Origin: Flagellimonas oceani
GTDB lineage: Bacteria; Bacteroidota; Bacteroidia; Flavobacteriales; Flavobacteriaceae
Direction: 5' to 3'
Length of the DNA stretch: 64,000 nt
Assembly (NCBI RefSeq): GCF_011068285.1
Contig: NZ_CP049616.1
Span: 4,546,001-4,610,000 of the forward strand
Every line of letters begins with the position of its first letter. The first letter of the stretch is position 1. The position numbers and the translations under genes were made by a program. Positions 48,420 through 56,971 of the stretch are shown piece by piece. The notes beneath the pieces are model-generated. The model did no database searches and was not told the origin of the DNA. It saw nothing but the letters and a program-made list of their open reading frames with translations.

Positions 48420-49520
48420 ATGAAAAAATCGGTAACCATTGTCATCCTGTTGCTCATCGTAGTAGTGTTCGGTGGCTCCATGTATTACTTATATCAAAAA
48501 AATGCTGAAGACCCCGTTGTCTATCAAACGGAAACACCTTCCAAACAGACCATTGTTAAAAAAGCGGTGGCCACAGGGAGCATTCTTCCTTTGGAAGAAG
48601 TGTTGATCAAGCCCAATATCTCCGGGGTGATCGAGGAAATATATGTAGAGGGCGGAGATTACGTAAAATCGGGCGACCTTTTGGCCAAAATAAAGGTGGT
48701 GCCCAATCTTTCGGCGCTCAATGATGCAAAAAATGCAATCGATGAGGCCAAAATAAATCTGGACGATCAAAAAAGGAACTACGAACGCCAGTCCACACTT
48801 TATGGCAAAGGAGTAATTCCCAAAACCGATCTGGAACGGGCAGAGGTGGCCTATGATCAGGCCAAACAGGCCTATGCCGCCGCCAACAAACGCTACGATA
48901 TCGTGAAAACTGGAACCACCAGCGGACTCAGCAGCTCTGCCAATACCATGATCAAGGCAACGGTAAGTGGCATGGTCCTCGAGGTGCCAGTCGAAGTCGG
49001 TAACCAAGTGATCGAGAGCAATACCTTTAACGAGGGAACCACCATTGCCGCCATTGCCGATGTGGACAAGATGATCTTTGAGGGCAAGGTAGATGAATCC
49101 GAAGTAGGGAAGATAAAAGAGGACCTTCCTTTGGAAATCACCGTGGGCGCTATTGAAAACCGTGTCTTCAATGCTGTTCTGGATTATATCGCGCCAAAGG
49201 GAAAAGAGGAGAACGGAGCCATCCAATTTGAAATAAAAGGTACCTTAAAAAAGAACGATACCGTTTTTATAAGAGCAGGACTCAGTGCCAATGCATCGAT
49301 TATTTTGGCCCGTGCCGATAGCGTTTTGGCCGTTAAGGAAGCCTTGGTGCAATTTGATGATGATACCAAAAAACCTTATGTTGAGGTTGAGACGGCCGAT
49401 CAGCAGTTCGAACGGAAAGAAGTTGAACTCGGGGTCAGCGATGGCATTTTTGTGGAGGTAAAGTCAGGCTTAGCGGCGACTGACAAGGTAAAGGTTTGGA
49501 ATGCGCTTGCAGAGAAATAG
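48420..49520 (+). CDS. Periplasmic adaptor (HlyD/MacA family), unit 1
   Basis: 366 residues. N-terminal membrane anchor (about 5-25), a split lipoyl domain (NISGVIEEIYVEGGDYVKSGDLLAKI and ATVSGMVLEVPVEVGNQV), a coiled-coil hairpin (about 100-160) and beta-barrel domains. Adaptors of this kind connect inner-membrane pumps to TolC-like channels. It closes unit 1; a 108-base gap with the next promoter follows. Confidence 0.92.
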   Translation: MKKSVTIVILLLIVVVFGGSMYYLYQKNAEDPVVYQTETPSKQTIVKKAVATGSILPLEEVLIKPNISGVIEEIYVEGGDYVKSGDLLAKIKVVPNLSALNDAKNAIDEAKINLDDQKRNYERQSTLYGKGVIPKTDLERAEVAYDQAKQAYAAANKRYDIVKTGTTSGLSSSANTMIKATVSGMVLEVPVEVGNQVIESNTFNEGTTIAAIADVDKMIFEGKVDESEVGKIKEDLPLEITVGAIENRVFNAVLDYIAPKGKEENGAIQFEIKGTLKKNDTVFIRAGLSANASIILARADSVLAVKEALVQFDDDTKKPYVEVETADQQFERKEVELGVSDGIFVEVKSGLAATDKVKVWNALAEK

Positions 49521-49560
49521 TGCAAAAAAAATGCCCTTCAGAAAAAAAAGTAAAAAATCT

Positions 49561-49589
49561 TGTAACATTTTAACAACATATATGTCTTA
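49561..49589 (+). promoter_or_regulatory. ECF-sigma-like promoter of exporter unit 2
   Basis: TGTAAC (49561-49566), 17 bases, GTCTTA (49584-49589). It shares TGTAACATTTTA and the spacing with the unit 1 promoter. TCTTAC (49585-49590) and GTAAGA (49605-49610) also form an inverted repeat that spans the expected start of transcription. Confidence 0.6.
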
Positions 49590-49628
49590 CTAGCAGAAGT
49601 AAATGTAAGATAGCTAACATCATCAATC

Positions 49629-50330
49629 ATGATAGAAATCAAAGATCTTCATAAATCCTATAAAATGGGGAGCAATTCCCTTCATGTTTTAAAGGGTATA
49701 AATTTTAAAGTCGAGGAAGGCGAGCTTGTGGCCATTATGGGGTCTTCAGGATCGGGAAAATCCACTTTGTTGAACATTTTGGGAATGTTGGACGGGGCGG
49801 ATTCCGGTGAATATACCTTGGATGGTGTGCCGATCAAAAACTTGAGCGAAACCAAAGCGGCCCAATATAGGAACAAGTTTTTGGGGTTCATCTTTCAATC
49901 CTTTAACCTGATCAACTACAAAAGTGCCGCCGAAAATGTAGCGCTCCCATTATACTATCAAAAAGTACCCAGAAGGGAACGCCAGGAAAAGGCGATGCAA
50001 TATTTGGAACGGGTAGGGCTGAAACCATGGGCCGGTCACTTGCCAAGTGAGCTTTCAGGGGGACAAAAGCAAAGGGTGGCCATAGCTCGTGCCATGGCTG
50101 CAGAACCAAAGGTGCTTTTGGCAGATGAGCCAACCGGGGCCTTGGACAGTAAAACGTCCTACGAGGTCATGGACCTCATCCAAAAAATCAACGATGATGG
50201 GAACACCATTTTGGTGGTGACCCACGAAGAGGACATTGCGCATATGTGCAAGCGAATCGTGCACCTAAAGGACGGTGTTATCGTGGAAGATAAAAAAGTT
50301 GAACAAGTAAGGGCCGCACAGTATGTTTGA
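49629..50330 (+). CDS. ABC transporter ATPase (MacB/LolD type)
   Basis: 233 residues. Walker A GSSGSGKST (38-46), Q-loop in FQSFNLI, signature LSGGQKQRVAIARA, Walker B VLLADEPTGALDS and switch His (VVTHEE). Closest by pattern to the MacB/LolD/FtsE class that drives mechanotransmission permeases. It is the only ATPase in the 45.8-55.4 kb cluster, which has four permeases, so it probably serves both pairs. It overlaps the next gene by eight bases. Confidence 0.94.
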   Translation: MIEIKDLHKSYKMGSNSLHVLKGINFKVEEGELVAIMGSSGSGKSTLLNILGMLDGADSGEYTLDGVPIKNLSETKAAQYRNKFLGFIFQSFNLINYKSAAENVALPLYYQKVPRRERQEKAMQYLERVGLKPWAGHLPSELSGGQKQRVAIARAMAAEPKVLLADEPTGALDSKTSYEVMDLIQKINDDGNTILVVTHEEDIAHMCKRIVHLKDGVIVEDKKVEQVRAAQYV

Positions 50331-51552
50331 TCGGGACGTTTGGCAGGAAATATTCAATACGCTCAAGACCAATAAGCTCAGGACTTTCCTGACAGGGTTT
50401 TCTGTAGGGTGGGCCATTTTTATCTTGGTGATGCTGCTCGCATCCGTGAACGGAATGCAGAATGGTTTCGTAGGCCAGTTCAACGATGATGCCACCAACT
50501 CTATTTTTGTCCGTACGGGCACCACTTCAAAGGCCTATGGTGGTTTTGAGGCAGGGAGACGTGTCCAATTGAAGAATGATGATCTGGACTACATCAAACA
50601 GAGCTTTCCAAAGGACATTGAATATATAAGCGCAAGATACTACGCCAACGCAACGGCTCGGTATAAAGAGGAAACGGGATCCTATTCCGTACAGGCCACA
50701 CATCCCGACCATCAGGCCATTGAAAAAACACTCGTGATCGCCGGTAGGTATATCAATGAGGCCGATATCGTGAATAAGGCAAAAGTTGCGGTAATCGGTA
50801 GGAAGGTAGCAGAGGACTTGTTCAAGAACGAAGATCCACTGGGCAAATTTGTGGAATTCAACGGTCTTCCCTTTAGGGTGATCGGAATCTTTACCGATGA
50901 TGGGGATGACAATGCCGAGCGAAGGATCTATGCGCCGGTAAGTACCTATCAGCGTATTTATGGGAACACCAATGAAATTGCCAGTATCGCACTGACGTAC
51001 AATCCCAATTATGATTTAACGGAAGCTTTGGATTTTTCGGAACGATTGGAGATTTTGATGAAGCGAAGACATAAAATTGCACCAGAGGACCAAGCAGGAC
51101 TATCCGTTTGGAACTATGCCGAGGCATTTAATGACATTAGCAGCTTTACCGCTGTATTGAAAGGAATAGGTATAGGGGTCGGATTTTTGATCCTTATCGC
51201 CGGAATTGTGGGTATCGGAAATATTATGGTGTTCACGATCAAGGAAAGAACCAAAGAGATAGGAGTGCGAAAGGCACTAGGGGCCAGGCCGAGCCAGATA
51301 GTGAATCTGGTGCTGTTGGAATCCGTTTTCATTACTGCGATTTCCGGATTTGTTGGACTACTGTTCGCCTGGATGATTTTGGCCGCAATCGGCCCCATGA
51401 TCCAAACACCGGCTTTCAGTAACCCATCTGTGAACCTTTCCACGGTGGTCACGGCCACTATAATCTTGGTAATAGCAGGAGTATTGGCAGGGCTGTTACC
51501 GGCCATGAAAGCTGCGAATGTTAAACCCATTGTTGCACTAAGTGATAAATAG
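50323..51552 (+). CDS. MacB/FtsX-type ABC transporter permease, unit 2 first
   Basis: 409 residues. N-terminal helix, MacB-like core, three FtsX helices and the coupling segment MVFTIKERTKEIGVRKALGARP. Its N-terminus (RDVWQEIFNTLKTNKLRTFLTGFSVGW) strongly resembles that of the first permease of unit 1 (RWQEIFDTIRKNKLRTFLTG), so it is that gene's paralogue. It starts inside the ATPase gene, and the next permease follows two bases after its stop. Confidence 0.9.
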   Translation: MFDRDVWQEIFNTLKTNKLRTFLTGFSVGWAIFILVMLLASVNGMQNGFVGQFNDDATNSIFVRTGTTSKAYGGFEAGRRVQLKNDDLDYIKQSFPKDIEYISARYYANATARYKEETGSYSVQATHPDHQAIEKTLVIAGRYINEADIVNKAKVAVIGRKVAEDLFKNEDPLGKFVEFNGLPFRVIGIFTDDGDDNAERRIYAPVSTYQRIYGNTNEIASIALTYNPNYDLTEALDFSERLEILMKRRHKIAPEDQAGLSVWNYAEAFNDISSFTAVLKGIGIGVGFLILIAGIVGIGNIMVFTIKERTKEIGVRKALGARPSQIVNLVLLESVFITAISGFVGLLFAWMILAAIGPMIQTPAFSNPSVNLSTVVTATIILVIAGVLAGLLPAMKAANVKPIVALSDK

Positions 51553-51554
51553 TT

Positions 51555-52811
51555 ATGTGGTTATTTGATAAGGACTTGTGGATAGAGATTTTTCATACGC
51601 TGAGCAAGAACATGTTCAGGACCTTTTTGACCATGCTGGGGGTAATCTTCGCAATGATCATCTTGGTGCTGTTGTTGGGATCTGCCAATGGTATGAGCAA
51701 CGGGTTCAACAAACTTTTTGCAGGAACAGCCTCGAACAGTTTGTTCGTTTGGGGGCAATCCACCTCCGAACCCTACAAGGGTTTTGAACGGGGAAGAAGA
51801 ATCCAATACAAGTTGGAAGATGCCGATATCTTAAAAAAGCAGATACCCGAAATCGAAGTGTTGGCGCCAAGGATTGAGCTTGCAAGCCATAGAGGAACCG
51901 TTTCGGTATATAGAAACGGTCAAACAAGCGGTTCTGCCGTGTATGGGGATTACCCTGAGATAGATAACATCACCAAAAAGAAATTGGTGGAGGGCAGGTT
52001 TCTCAACGAAACGGATATCCAGGATTCCAAAAAGGTTTGCGTTATCGGGGAAGAGACCTACAAGCTGTTGTTTGAAAAAGGTGAAAAAGCCATTGGCGAG
52101 GAAATCCGTATCAACGGGGTCTACTTTACCGTTGTGGGAATCTACAAGCCCAACAACAATATCAATATCGATGGCGAGAATGCCGTATTTATTCCCTTCA
52201 GCACTTTTCAAGTGGCTTTTAATTCCGGGGATAGGATGGGCTGGATGGCCATAGCTGTGGAGGAGAGTACTCCAGTTAAATTTGTGGAAAGTCAAATAAA
52301 GAGCATCTTAAAGGCCAAATACGATATCCACCCGGATGATGAACGTGCCATAGGCAGTTTCGATATGTCCGAGATATTCAACAGCATCACCGCATTTACC
52401 ACCGTACTTAAAGGATTTTCATTTTTTGTCGGCATATTCACGCTTTTGGCGGGTGTCATTGCCATCAGCAACATCCTTTTGATCACCGTAAAGGAGCGTA
52501 CCCAAGAAATAGGGGTGCGAAGGGCCTTGGGGGCAACGCCGGTAATCGTAAAACGTCAGATTGTGGTCGAGGCCATTGTTTTGACGGCATTTGCAGGCCT
52601 CGTTGGATTCGCCATTTCCGTGGGAATATTGTCACTTTTGGATGCCATGTTCGGCAGTGGGGATGATTTCCCTTTTGTGAAGCCAATGATCAGTATACCT
52701 CAGTTTATCATATCATTTGTTTTAATGGTAGGTCTGAGCGTACTCATAGGCCTTCTGCCGGCCAATAGGGCGGTGAAAATAAAACCCATAGATGCACTTA
52801 GAGAAGAATAA
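51555..52811 (+). CDS. MacB/FtsX-type ABC transporter permease, unit 2 second
   Basis: 418 residues with the family layout and coupling segment LLITVKERTQEIGVRRALGATP. It is equal in length to the second permease of unit 1 and stands at the matching position in its unit. It ends 39 bases before the second adaptor gene. Confidence 0.9.
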   Translation: MWLFDKDLWIEIFHTLSKNMFRTFLTMLGVIFAMIILVLLLGSANGMSNGFNKLFAGTASNSLFVWGQSTSEPYKGFERGRRIQYKLEDADILKKQIPEIEVLAPRIELASHRGTVSVYRNGQTSGSAVYGDYPEIDNITKKKLVEGRFLNETDIQDSKKVCVIGEETYKLLFEKGEKAIGEEIRINGVYFTVVGIYKPNNNINIDGENAVFIPFSTFQVAFNSGDRMGWMAIAVEESTPVKFVESQIKSILKAKYDIHPDDERAIGSFDMSEIFNSITAFTTVLKGFSFFVGIFTLLAGVIAISNILLITVKERTQEIGVRRALGATPVIVKRQIVVEAIVLTAFAGLVGFAISVGILSLLDAMFGSGDDFPFVKPMISIPQFIISFVLMVGLSVLIGLLPANRAVKIKPIDALREE

Positions 52812-52850
52812 TCATCAATACAATTAAATAACGAAATCAAATAAGCAAGA

Positions 52851-53969
52851 ATGAACAAGTATGTAAAATACGGATTGATAGGGGTAGTGGTCATAGGTAT
52901 TTTGGCCGCGATAGTCTACTTTTTAAAGCAGAACAGTGCTCCTGTAGAGCTGTATAAAACCGAAACAGCAGAACGAAAGGACATCGTGAATAAAGTGATT
53001 GTTACCGGAAAGGTAATACCGGAGGACGAGATCAATATCAAGCCCCAAATTTCCGGGATCATTGATAAGATCATGTTGGAAGAAGGAGCACAAGTCGAAT
53101 CCGGTGACCTTATCGCTGTGATCAAAGTAGTTCCCAACGAACAATCCTTGAACCAAGCGGCCGGAAGGGTCCGAACCGCAGAATTGGCCTTGAACAATGC
53201 AAAAATTGAATATGACAGGAACAAGACCTTGTTCGATAAGGGCGTTATTTCCAGTCAGGACTTTAATAACCTAAAGCTTACCTACGACCAAGCTTTGCAG
53301 GAACTTAAAAATGCCCAGGCCGATTACCAGATCATCAGAAAAGGGTCTGCGGGAGGTTCCGCCAGTGCCAATACCAACATCAGGGCAACCGTTTCCGGAA
53401 CTATTCTGGAGATTCCCGTAAAAGAAGGAGATCAGGTCATCCAAAGTAACAACTTTAATGAGGGTACAACCATTGCCACCATCGCCGATATGTCCAAAAT
53501 GATCTTTGAGGGAGAAGTGGACGAGGCCGAAGTAGGTAAACTTAATGTGGGAATGCCCTTGGAAATCAGTCTTGGTGCCCTGGAAGAGCAAAAATTCGAT
53601 GCCAAACTAAAATTCATCGCTCCAAAGGGAGTGGAAGAAGAAGGTGCCGTTCAGTTTAAGATAGAAGGTGACCTCGATGTAAAAGCGAGCGATAGCACCT
53701 CTTACGTAAGGGCAGGGTATAGCGCCAATGCCTCGATTGTTCTAGAAGAGAAGAAAGATGTGCTGTCCATCAAAGAAGCATTGCTTCAGTTTGATAAGGA
53801 CACGGAAAAGCCATACGTGGAAGTGCAAACGGGCGAAAATGAATTCGAGCGCAGAGATCTTGAATTGGGTGTAAGCGACGGAATAGACGTAGAGATTGTT
53901 TCGGGTATTGATGAGGATGATAAAATCAAGGTTTGGAACAAGTTGGAAAAGAAATCTGACGAAGGCTAA
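52851..53969 (+). CDS. Periplasmic adaptor (HlyD/MacA family), unit 2
   Basis: 372 residues, a close paralogue of the adaptor at 48420 with the same arrangement: anchor helix, lipoyl halves (QISGIIDKIMLEEGAQVESG), coiled coil, beta domains, and the shared ends KPYVEVQT / LELGVSDGI. The high similarity suggests the permease-permease-adaptor set was duplicated as a block. Confidence 0.92.
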   Translation: MNKYVKYGLIGVVVIGILAAIVYFLKQNSAPVELYKTETAERKDIVNKVIVTGKVIPEDEINIKPQISGIIDKIMLEEGAQVESGDLIAVIKVVPNEQSLNQAAGRVRTAELALNNAKIEYDRNKTLFDKGVISSQDFNNLKLTYDQALQELKNAQADYQIIRKGSAGGSASANTNIRATVSGTILEIPVKEGDQVIQSNNFNEGTTIATIADMSKMIFEGEVDEAEVGKLNVGMPLEISLGALEEQKFDAKLKFIAPKGVEEEGAVQFKIEGDLDVKASDSTSYVRAGYSANASIVLEEKKDVLSIKEALLQFDKDTEKPYVEVQTGENEFERRDLELGVSDGIDVEIVSGIDEDDKIKVWNKLEKKSDEG

Positions 53970-54011
53970 TCCATACTAAACCATCATTTATAAATCAAAA
54001 TCGAAAAACGA

Positions 54012-55361
54012 ATGAAAAATAGCATAACCATATTACTTGCGTTGTTCGCTGTTACCTTGTCCAGTGCACAAGTGCGACAATGGACGCTCCAGGAATGTGT
54101 GGAATACGCAGTAGAGAACAATTTGACCGTAGAACAATTTGAACTAGATCTGGAGAACGCAAAAATCGATAAGTCCGATGCCGTTGGAAACTTGTTGCCC
54201 ACATTAAATGGGAACGCATCCGCATCGAGCAACACGGGTTTCTCCATTAACCCAACGAACAACTTGCCCACAAACAGTACGGCAAACAACGTGAACATAA
54301 GTGCTAGCTCCAGCATTACACTTTTTGATGGTCTACGGAACATCAACCAGGTGCATAGGGCCAAAATGAACGCGATTGCGAACCAATACCGTTTGGACGA
54401 CCTAAAGGACGATATCCGTTTGAACGTGGCCAATGCCTATTTGGAAGTAGTGTCCAACAAGGAACAGCTTAAAACATTTAGAGCACAGTACGCCGTTACC
54501 GAACAGGATTTGAAACGGACCAAGGAATTGGTGGAATCCGGAGTCGTGCCACGTGGCGATCTATTGGAAATTGAAGCTACCGCTGCCAATCAGGAGCAGC
54601 AGATCATCAATGGGGAGGGAAATGTGCTGATATCCAAAGTGAACTTGGCACAGCTGCTTCAGATTACCGATTACGAGAATTTTGATGTTGCCGAAGAGGA
54701 ATTCGATATTCCACCGTCCGACATTCTTGATAATTCCCCAAAGGTGATTTTTGATAAGGCGATGACCTTTAGAAACGACATCAAGTTCTCCGAGTCCAAT
54801 GTAGAATTGGCCGAACAAGATGTTAAAATTGCCAAAGGTGCCTATTTGCCAACATTGTCCGCCTTTGTTCAATATGGTACAAGGTATTCGGATGTTACCC
54901 AGATTCCCGACGGAAACGGAGTGCCATACACTCCCAGTCTTACCGACCAATTGTGGATTTTTGATGGTATCAGTTACGGGGCACAATTGAACATTCCGGT
55001 CTTTAACGGTTGGAGTACCCGAAACAACGTGATGCGCTCTCAAATCGGCTTGGAAAAGGCAAAATTGCAATTGGAGCAGGACAAGTTGGATCTTGAAAAT
55101 ACTATCCAGCAAGCCTACGTAAACGTAAATACGTTTGAAAAGGCTTATGCAGCTGCGGAAAAAACGCTGGAAGCAAGGACTTTGGCCTATGAGTATGCCA
55201 AGGAACGCTACGATGTCGGGTTGATGAACGCTTTCGATTTTAGTCAGGCGCAAGCCAGAGTGGAGAATGCACAGGCCGATGTGATCCGTACCAAATACGA
55301 TTATATCTTCCGATTGAAAATATTGGAGTTCTACTTTGGTATACCCATTTCATTAAACTAG
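54012..55361 (+). CDS. TolC-family outer-membrane efflux protein
   Basis: 449 residues. Signal peptide (about 1-20, ending LSSAQ), then two repeats of long alpha-helical hairpins separated by strands, the TolC pattern (LQECVEYAVENNLTVEQ, and the matching second-half segment ALE-ARTLAYEYAKERYDVGLMNAFDFSQAQ). The single outer-membrane channel of the cluster, so it presumably serves both adaptors. Last gene of unit 2. Confidence 0.93.
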   Translation: MKNSITILLALFAVTLSSAQVRQWTLQECVEYAVENNLTVEQFELDLENAKIDKSDAVGNLLPTLNGNASASSNTGFSINPTNNLPTNSTANNVNISASSSITLFDGLRNINQVHRAKMNAIANQYRLDDLKDDIRLNVANAYLEVVSNKEQLKTFRAQYAVTEQDLKRTKELVESGVVPRGDLLEIEATAANQEQQIINGEGNVLISKVNLAQLLQITDYENFDVAEEEFDIPPSDILDNSPKVIFDKAMTFRNDIKFSESNVELAEQDVKIAKGAYLPTLSAFVQYGTRYSDVTQIPDGNGVPYTPSLTDQLWIFDGISYGAQLNIPVFNGWSTRNNVMRSQIGLEKAKLQLEQDKLDLENTIQQAYVNVNTFEKAYAAAEKTLEARTLAYEYAKERYDVGLMNAFDFSQAQARVENAQADVIRTKYDYIFRLKILEFYFGIPISLN

Positions 55362-55369
55362 TATCTTTG
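55335..55369 (+). promoter_or_regulatory. Putative tsaB promoter
   Basis: TATCTTTG (55362-55369) is a perfect -7 box placed eight bases before the ATG at 55378. TTTG at 55335-55338 is 23 bases upstream, longer than usual, so the match is partial. The transcript would be nearly leaderless. Confidence 0.35.
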
Positions 55370-55377
55370 TGGCCGCT

Positions 55378-56058
55378 ATGGCCACAATACTACATTTAGA
55401 AACAGCTACGACCAATTGCTCCGTGAGCATTGCAAAGGACGGCGAGATGCTTGTCCTAAAAGAGAACAACGCAGCGAACTATTCGCATTCGGAACAACTG
55501 CACATATTTATAAAAGAAGCCTTGGAAGAGGCTTCTTTGTTGTTTTCGGACCTCGATGCCGTTGCCATCAGCAAAGGGCCTGGTTCGTATACAGGGCTCC
55601 GTATTGGGGTGTCTTCCGCTAAAGGGTTGTGCTTTTCACTGGACATTCCGTTGGTTTCCGTGCCCACTTTGCAGAGTATGGCCCATCAAACGGATGTAAA
55701 ACCCGGGGAATTGGTTATCCCTGTTTTGGATGCCAGACGTATGGAGGTGTATTCCTGTGTTTACGATGCCGTATACAACGAAGTCCGTGAAACTCGAGCA
55801 GAAATCATCGATGAGGACTCTTTTGCGGATTATGTGTCGGATGATAAGGTTTACATCATTGGAAGCGGTGCAGAAAAATGTAGGGGTGCCCTAGAACACC
55901 CCAACTTTATTTTTGATGAATCTGTGGTTCCTTCAGCGAAGGATATGGTTCCCATTGCTTTTGAAAAGTACAAGTCCAACGAATTTGAAGATGTGGCCTA
56001 TTTTGAACCGTATTATCTCAAGGACTTTGTGCTTCAGCAAAAAAAGAAGAAAAACTAG
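55378..56058 (+). CDS. tsaB: tRNA threonylcarbamoyladenosine biosynthesis protein TsaB
   Basis: 226 residues from the ATG at 55378; a GTG at 55369 would fall inside the -7 box and is rejected. TsaB is the inactive TsaD-like partner needed for t6A37 of tRNA. Family marks are ILHLETATTNCSVSI at the start, KGPGSYTGLRIGVSSAKGL (about 65-83) and the ASKH-fold core. Its stop codon overlaps that of the convergent mscS gene in one CTAG. Confidence 0.95.
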   Translation: MATILHLETATTNCSVSIAKDGEMLVLKENNAANYSHSEQLHIFIKEALEEASLLFSDLDAVAISKGPGSYTGLRIGVSSAKGLCFSLDIPLVSVPTLQSMAHQTDVKPGELVIPVLDARRMEVYSCVYDAVYNEVRETRAEIIDEDSFADYVSDDKVYIIGSGAEKCRGALEHPNFIFDESVVPSAKDMVPIAFEKYKSNEFEDVAYFEPYYLKDFVLQQKKKKN

Positions 56059-56882
56059 TCTTCCAGTGCCTTGTGCATAACCCTTTGTGGAAAGGGAATC
56101 TCTATTCCGGCGGCATCAAACCTTAATTTGGTCTGTTCGATTACGTAAAAGTGTGCCGGCCAGAACACATCGTTGTTCGCCCAAAAACGCAAGGTGAGGT
56201 TTACAGAGCTGTCTGCCAATGCCCCAACATATACTTCGGGAGCTGGTTCGGTGTTGATATTTGGGTTGTCGGCACAAATTTGTAAAAGAATTTCCTTGGC
56301 TTCCTTTATGTTGGAACCGTACCCAATGCCCACATCAATTTTGTCCCGGCGGGTATTTTCCATATTGTAGTTGATGATATTTCCATTGGACAATTGACCA
56401 TTGGGTATAATGGCGATTTGATTGCCAAATGTGCTCAATTTTGTATTGAAGATGGAAATTTCTTTTACCGAACCATCAACGCCTTGGGCTGAAATCCAAT
56501 CCCCGACCTTGAAAGGCTTAAATACCAATATAAGGACACCACCGGCAAAATTGGCCAGAGATCCTTGGAGTGCCAAACCAATGGCCAAACCAGCAGCACC
56601 GATTATGGCCACTAAAGATGAGGTTTTGACCCCCAATTGGGTGACCACGAGTACAAAAAGCATAATTTTTAGCGCAATGCTTATGAAACTCTGCATAAAC
56701 GATTCCAAAGTCTCATCGTACTCCTTTTTGGCAAAAAACCTTTTCACCATTTTATTGAAGAGCCTAATGATCCAAAGTCCGACAAAAAATATGACAATGG
56801 CCAAAAGTATGTTGGGTATAACTCCAAACGCCCATTCAATGGCCTGATCAACGTATTCTTGGTAATTTTCTAGTTCTTTCAT
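56055..56882 (-). CDS. mscS: Small-conductance mechanosensitive channel, MscS family
   Basis: 275 residues from the ATG at 56882 (MKELENYQEYVDQ); an ATG at 56906 would add eight residues. Three membrane helices, with the glycine/alanine pore helix VAIIGAAGLAIGLALQGSLANFAGG, then the beta domain (GDWISAQGVDGSVKEI) and the alpha/beta end. It opens on hypo-osmotic stress. The length and helix count fit the E. coli-sized MscS. Confidence 0.94.
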   Translation of the reverse strand: MKELENYQEYVDQAIEWAFGVIPNILLAIVIFFVGLWIIRLFNKMVKRFFAKKEYDETLESFMQSFISIALKIMLFVLVVTQLGVKTSSLVAIIGAAGLAIGLALQGSLANFAGGVLILVFKPFKVGDWISAQGVDGSVKEISIFNTKLSTFGNQIAIIPNGQLSNGNIINYNMENTRRDKIDVGIGYGSNIKEAKEILLQICADNPNINTEPAPEVYVGALADSSVNLTLRFWANNDVFWPAHFYVIEQTKLRFDAAGIEIPFPQRVMHKALED

Positions 56883-56971
56883 AATAGCTTTTAGTTTAAT
56901 TGGCAACGTAGTTAATATTCAAATAATATAAAAGAAAAGGTTTTTAAACAAATGTTAATGTTAAAGGCTTT

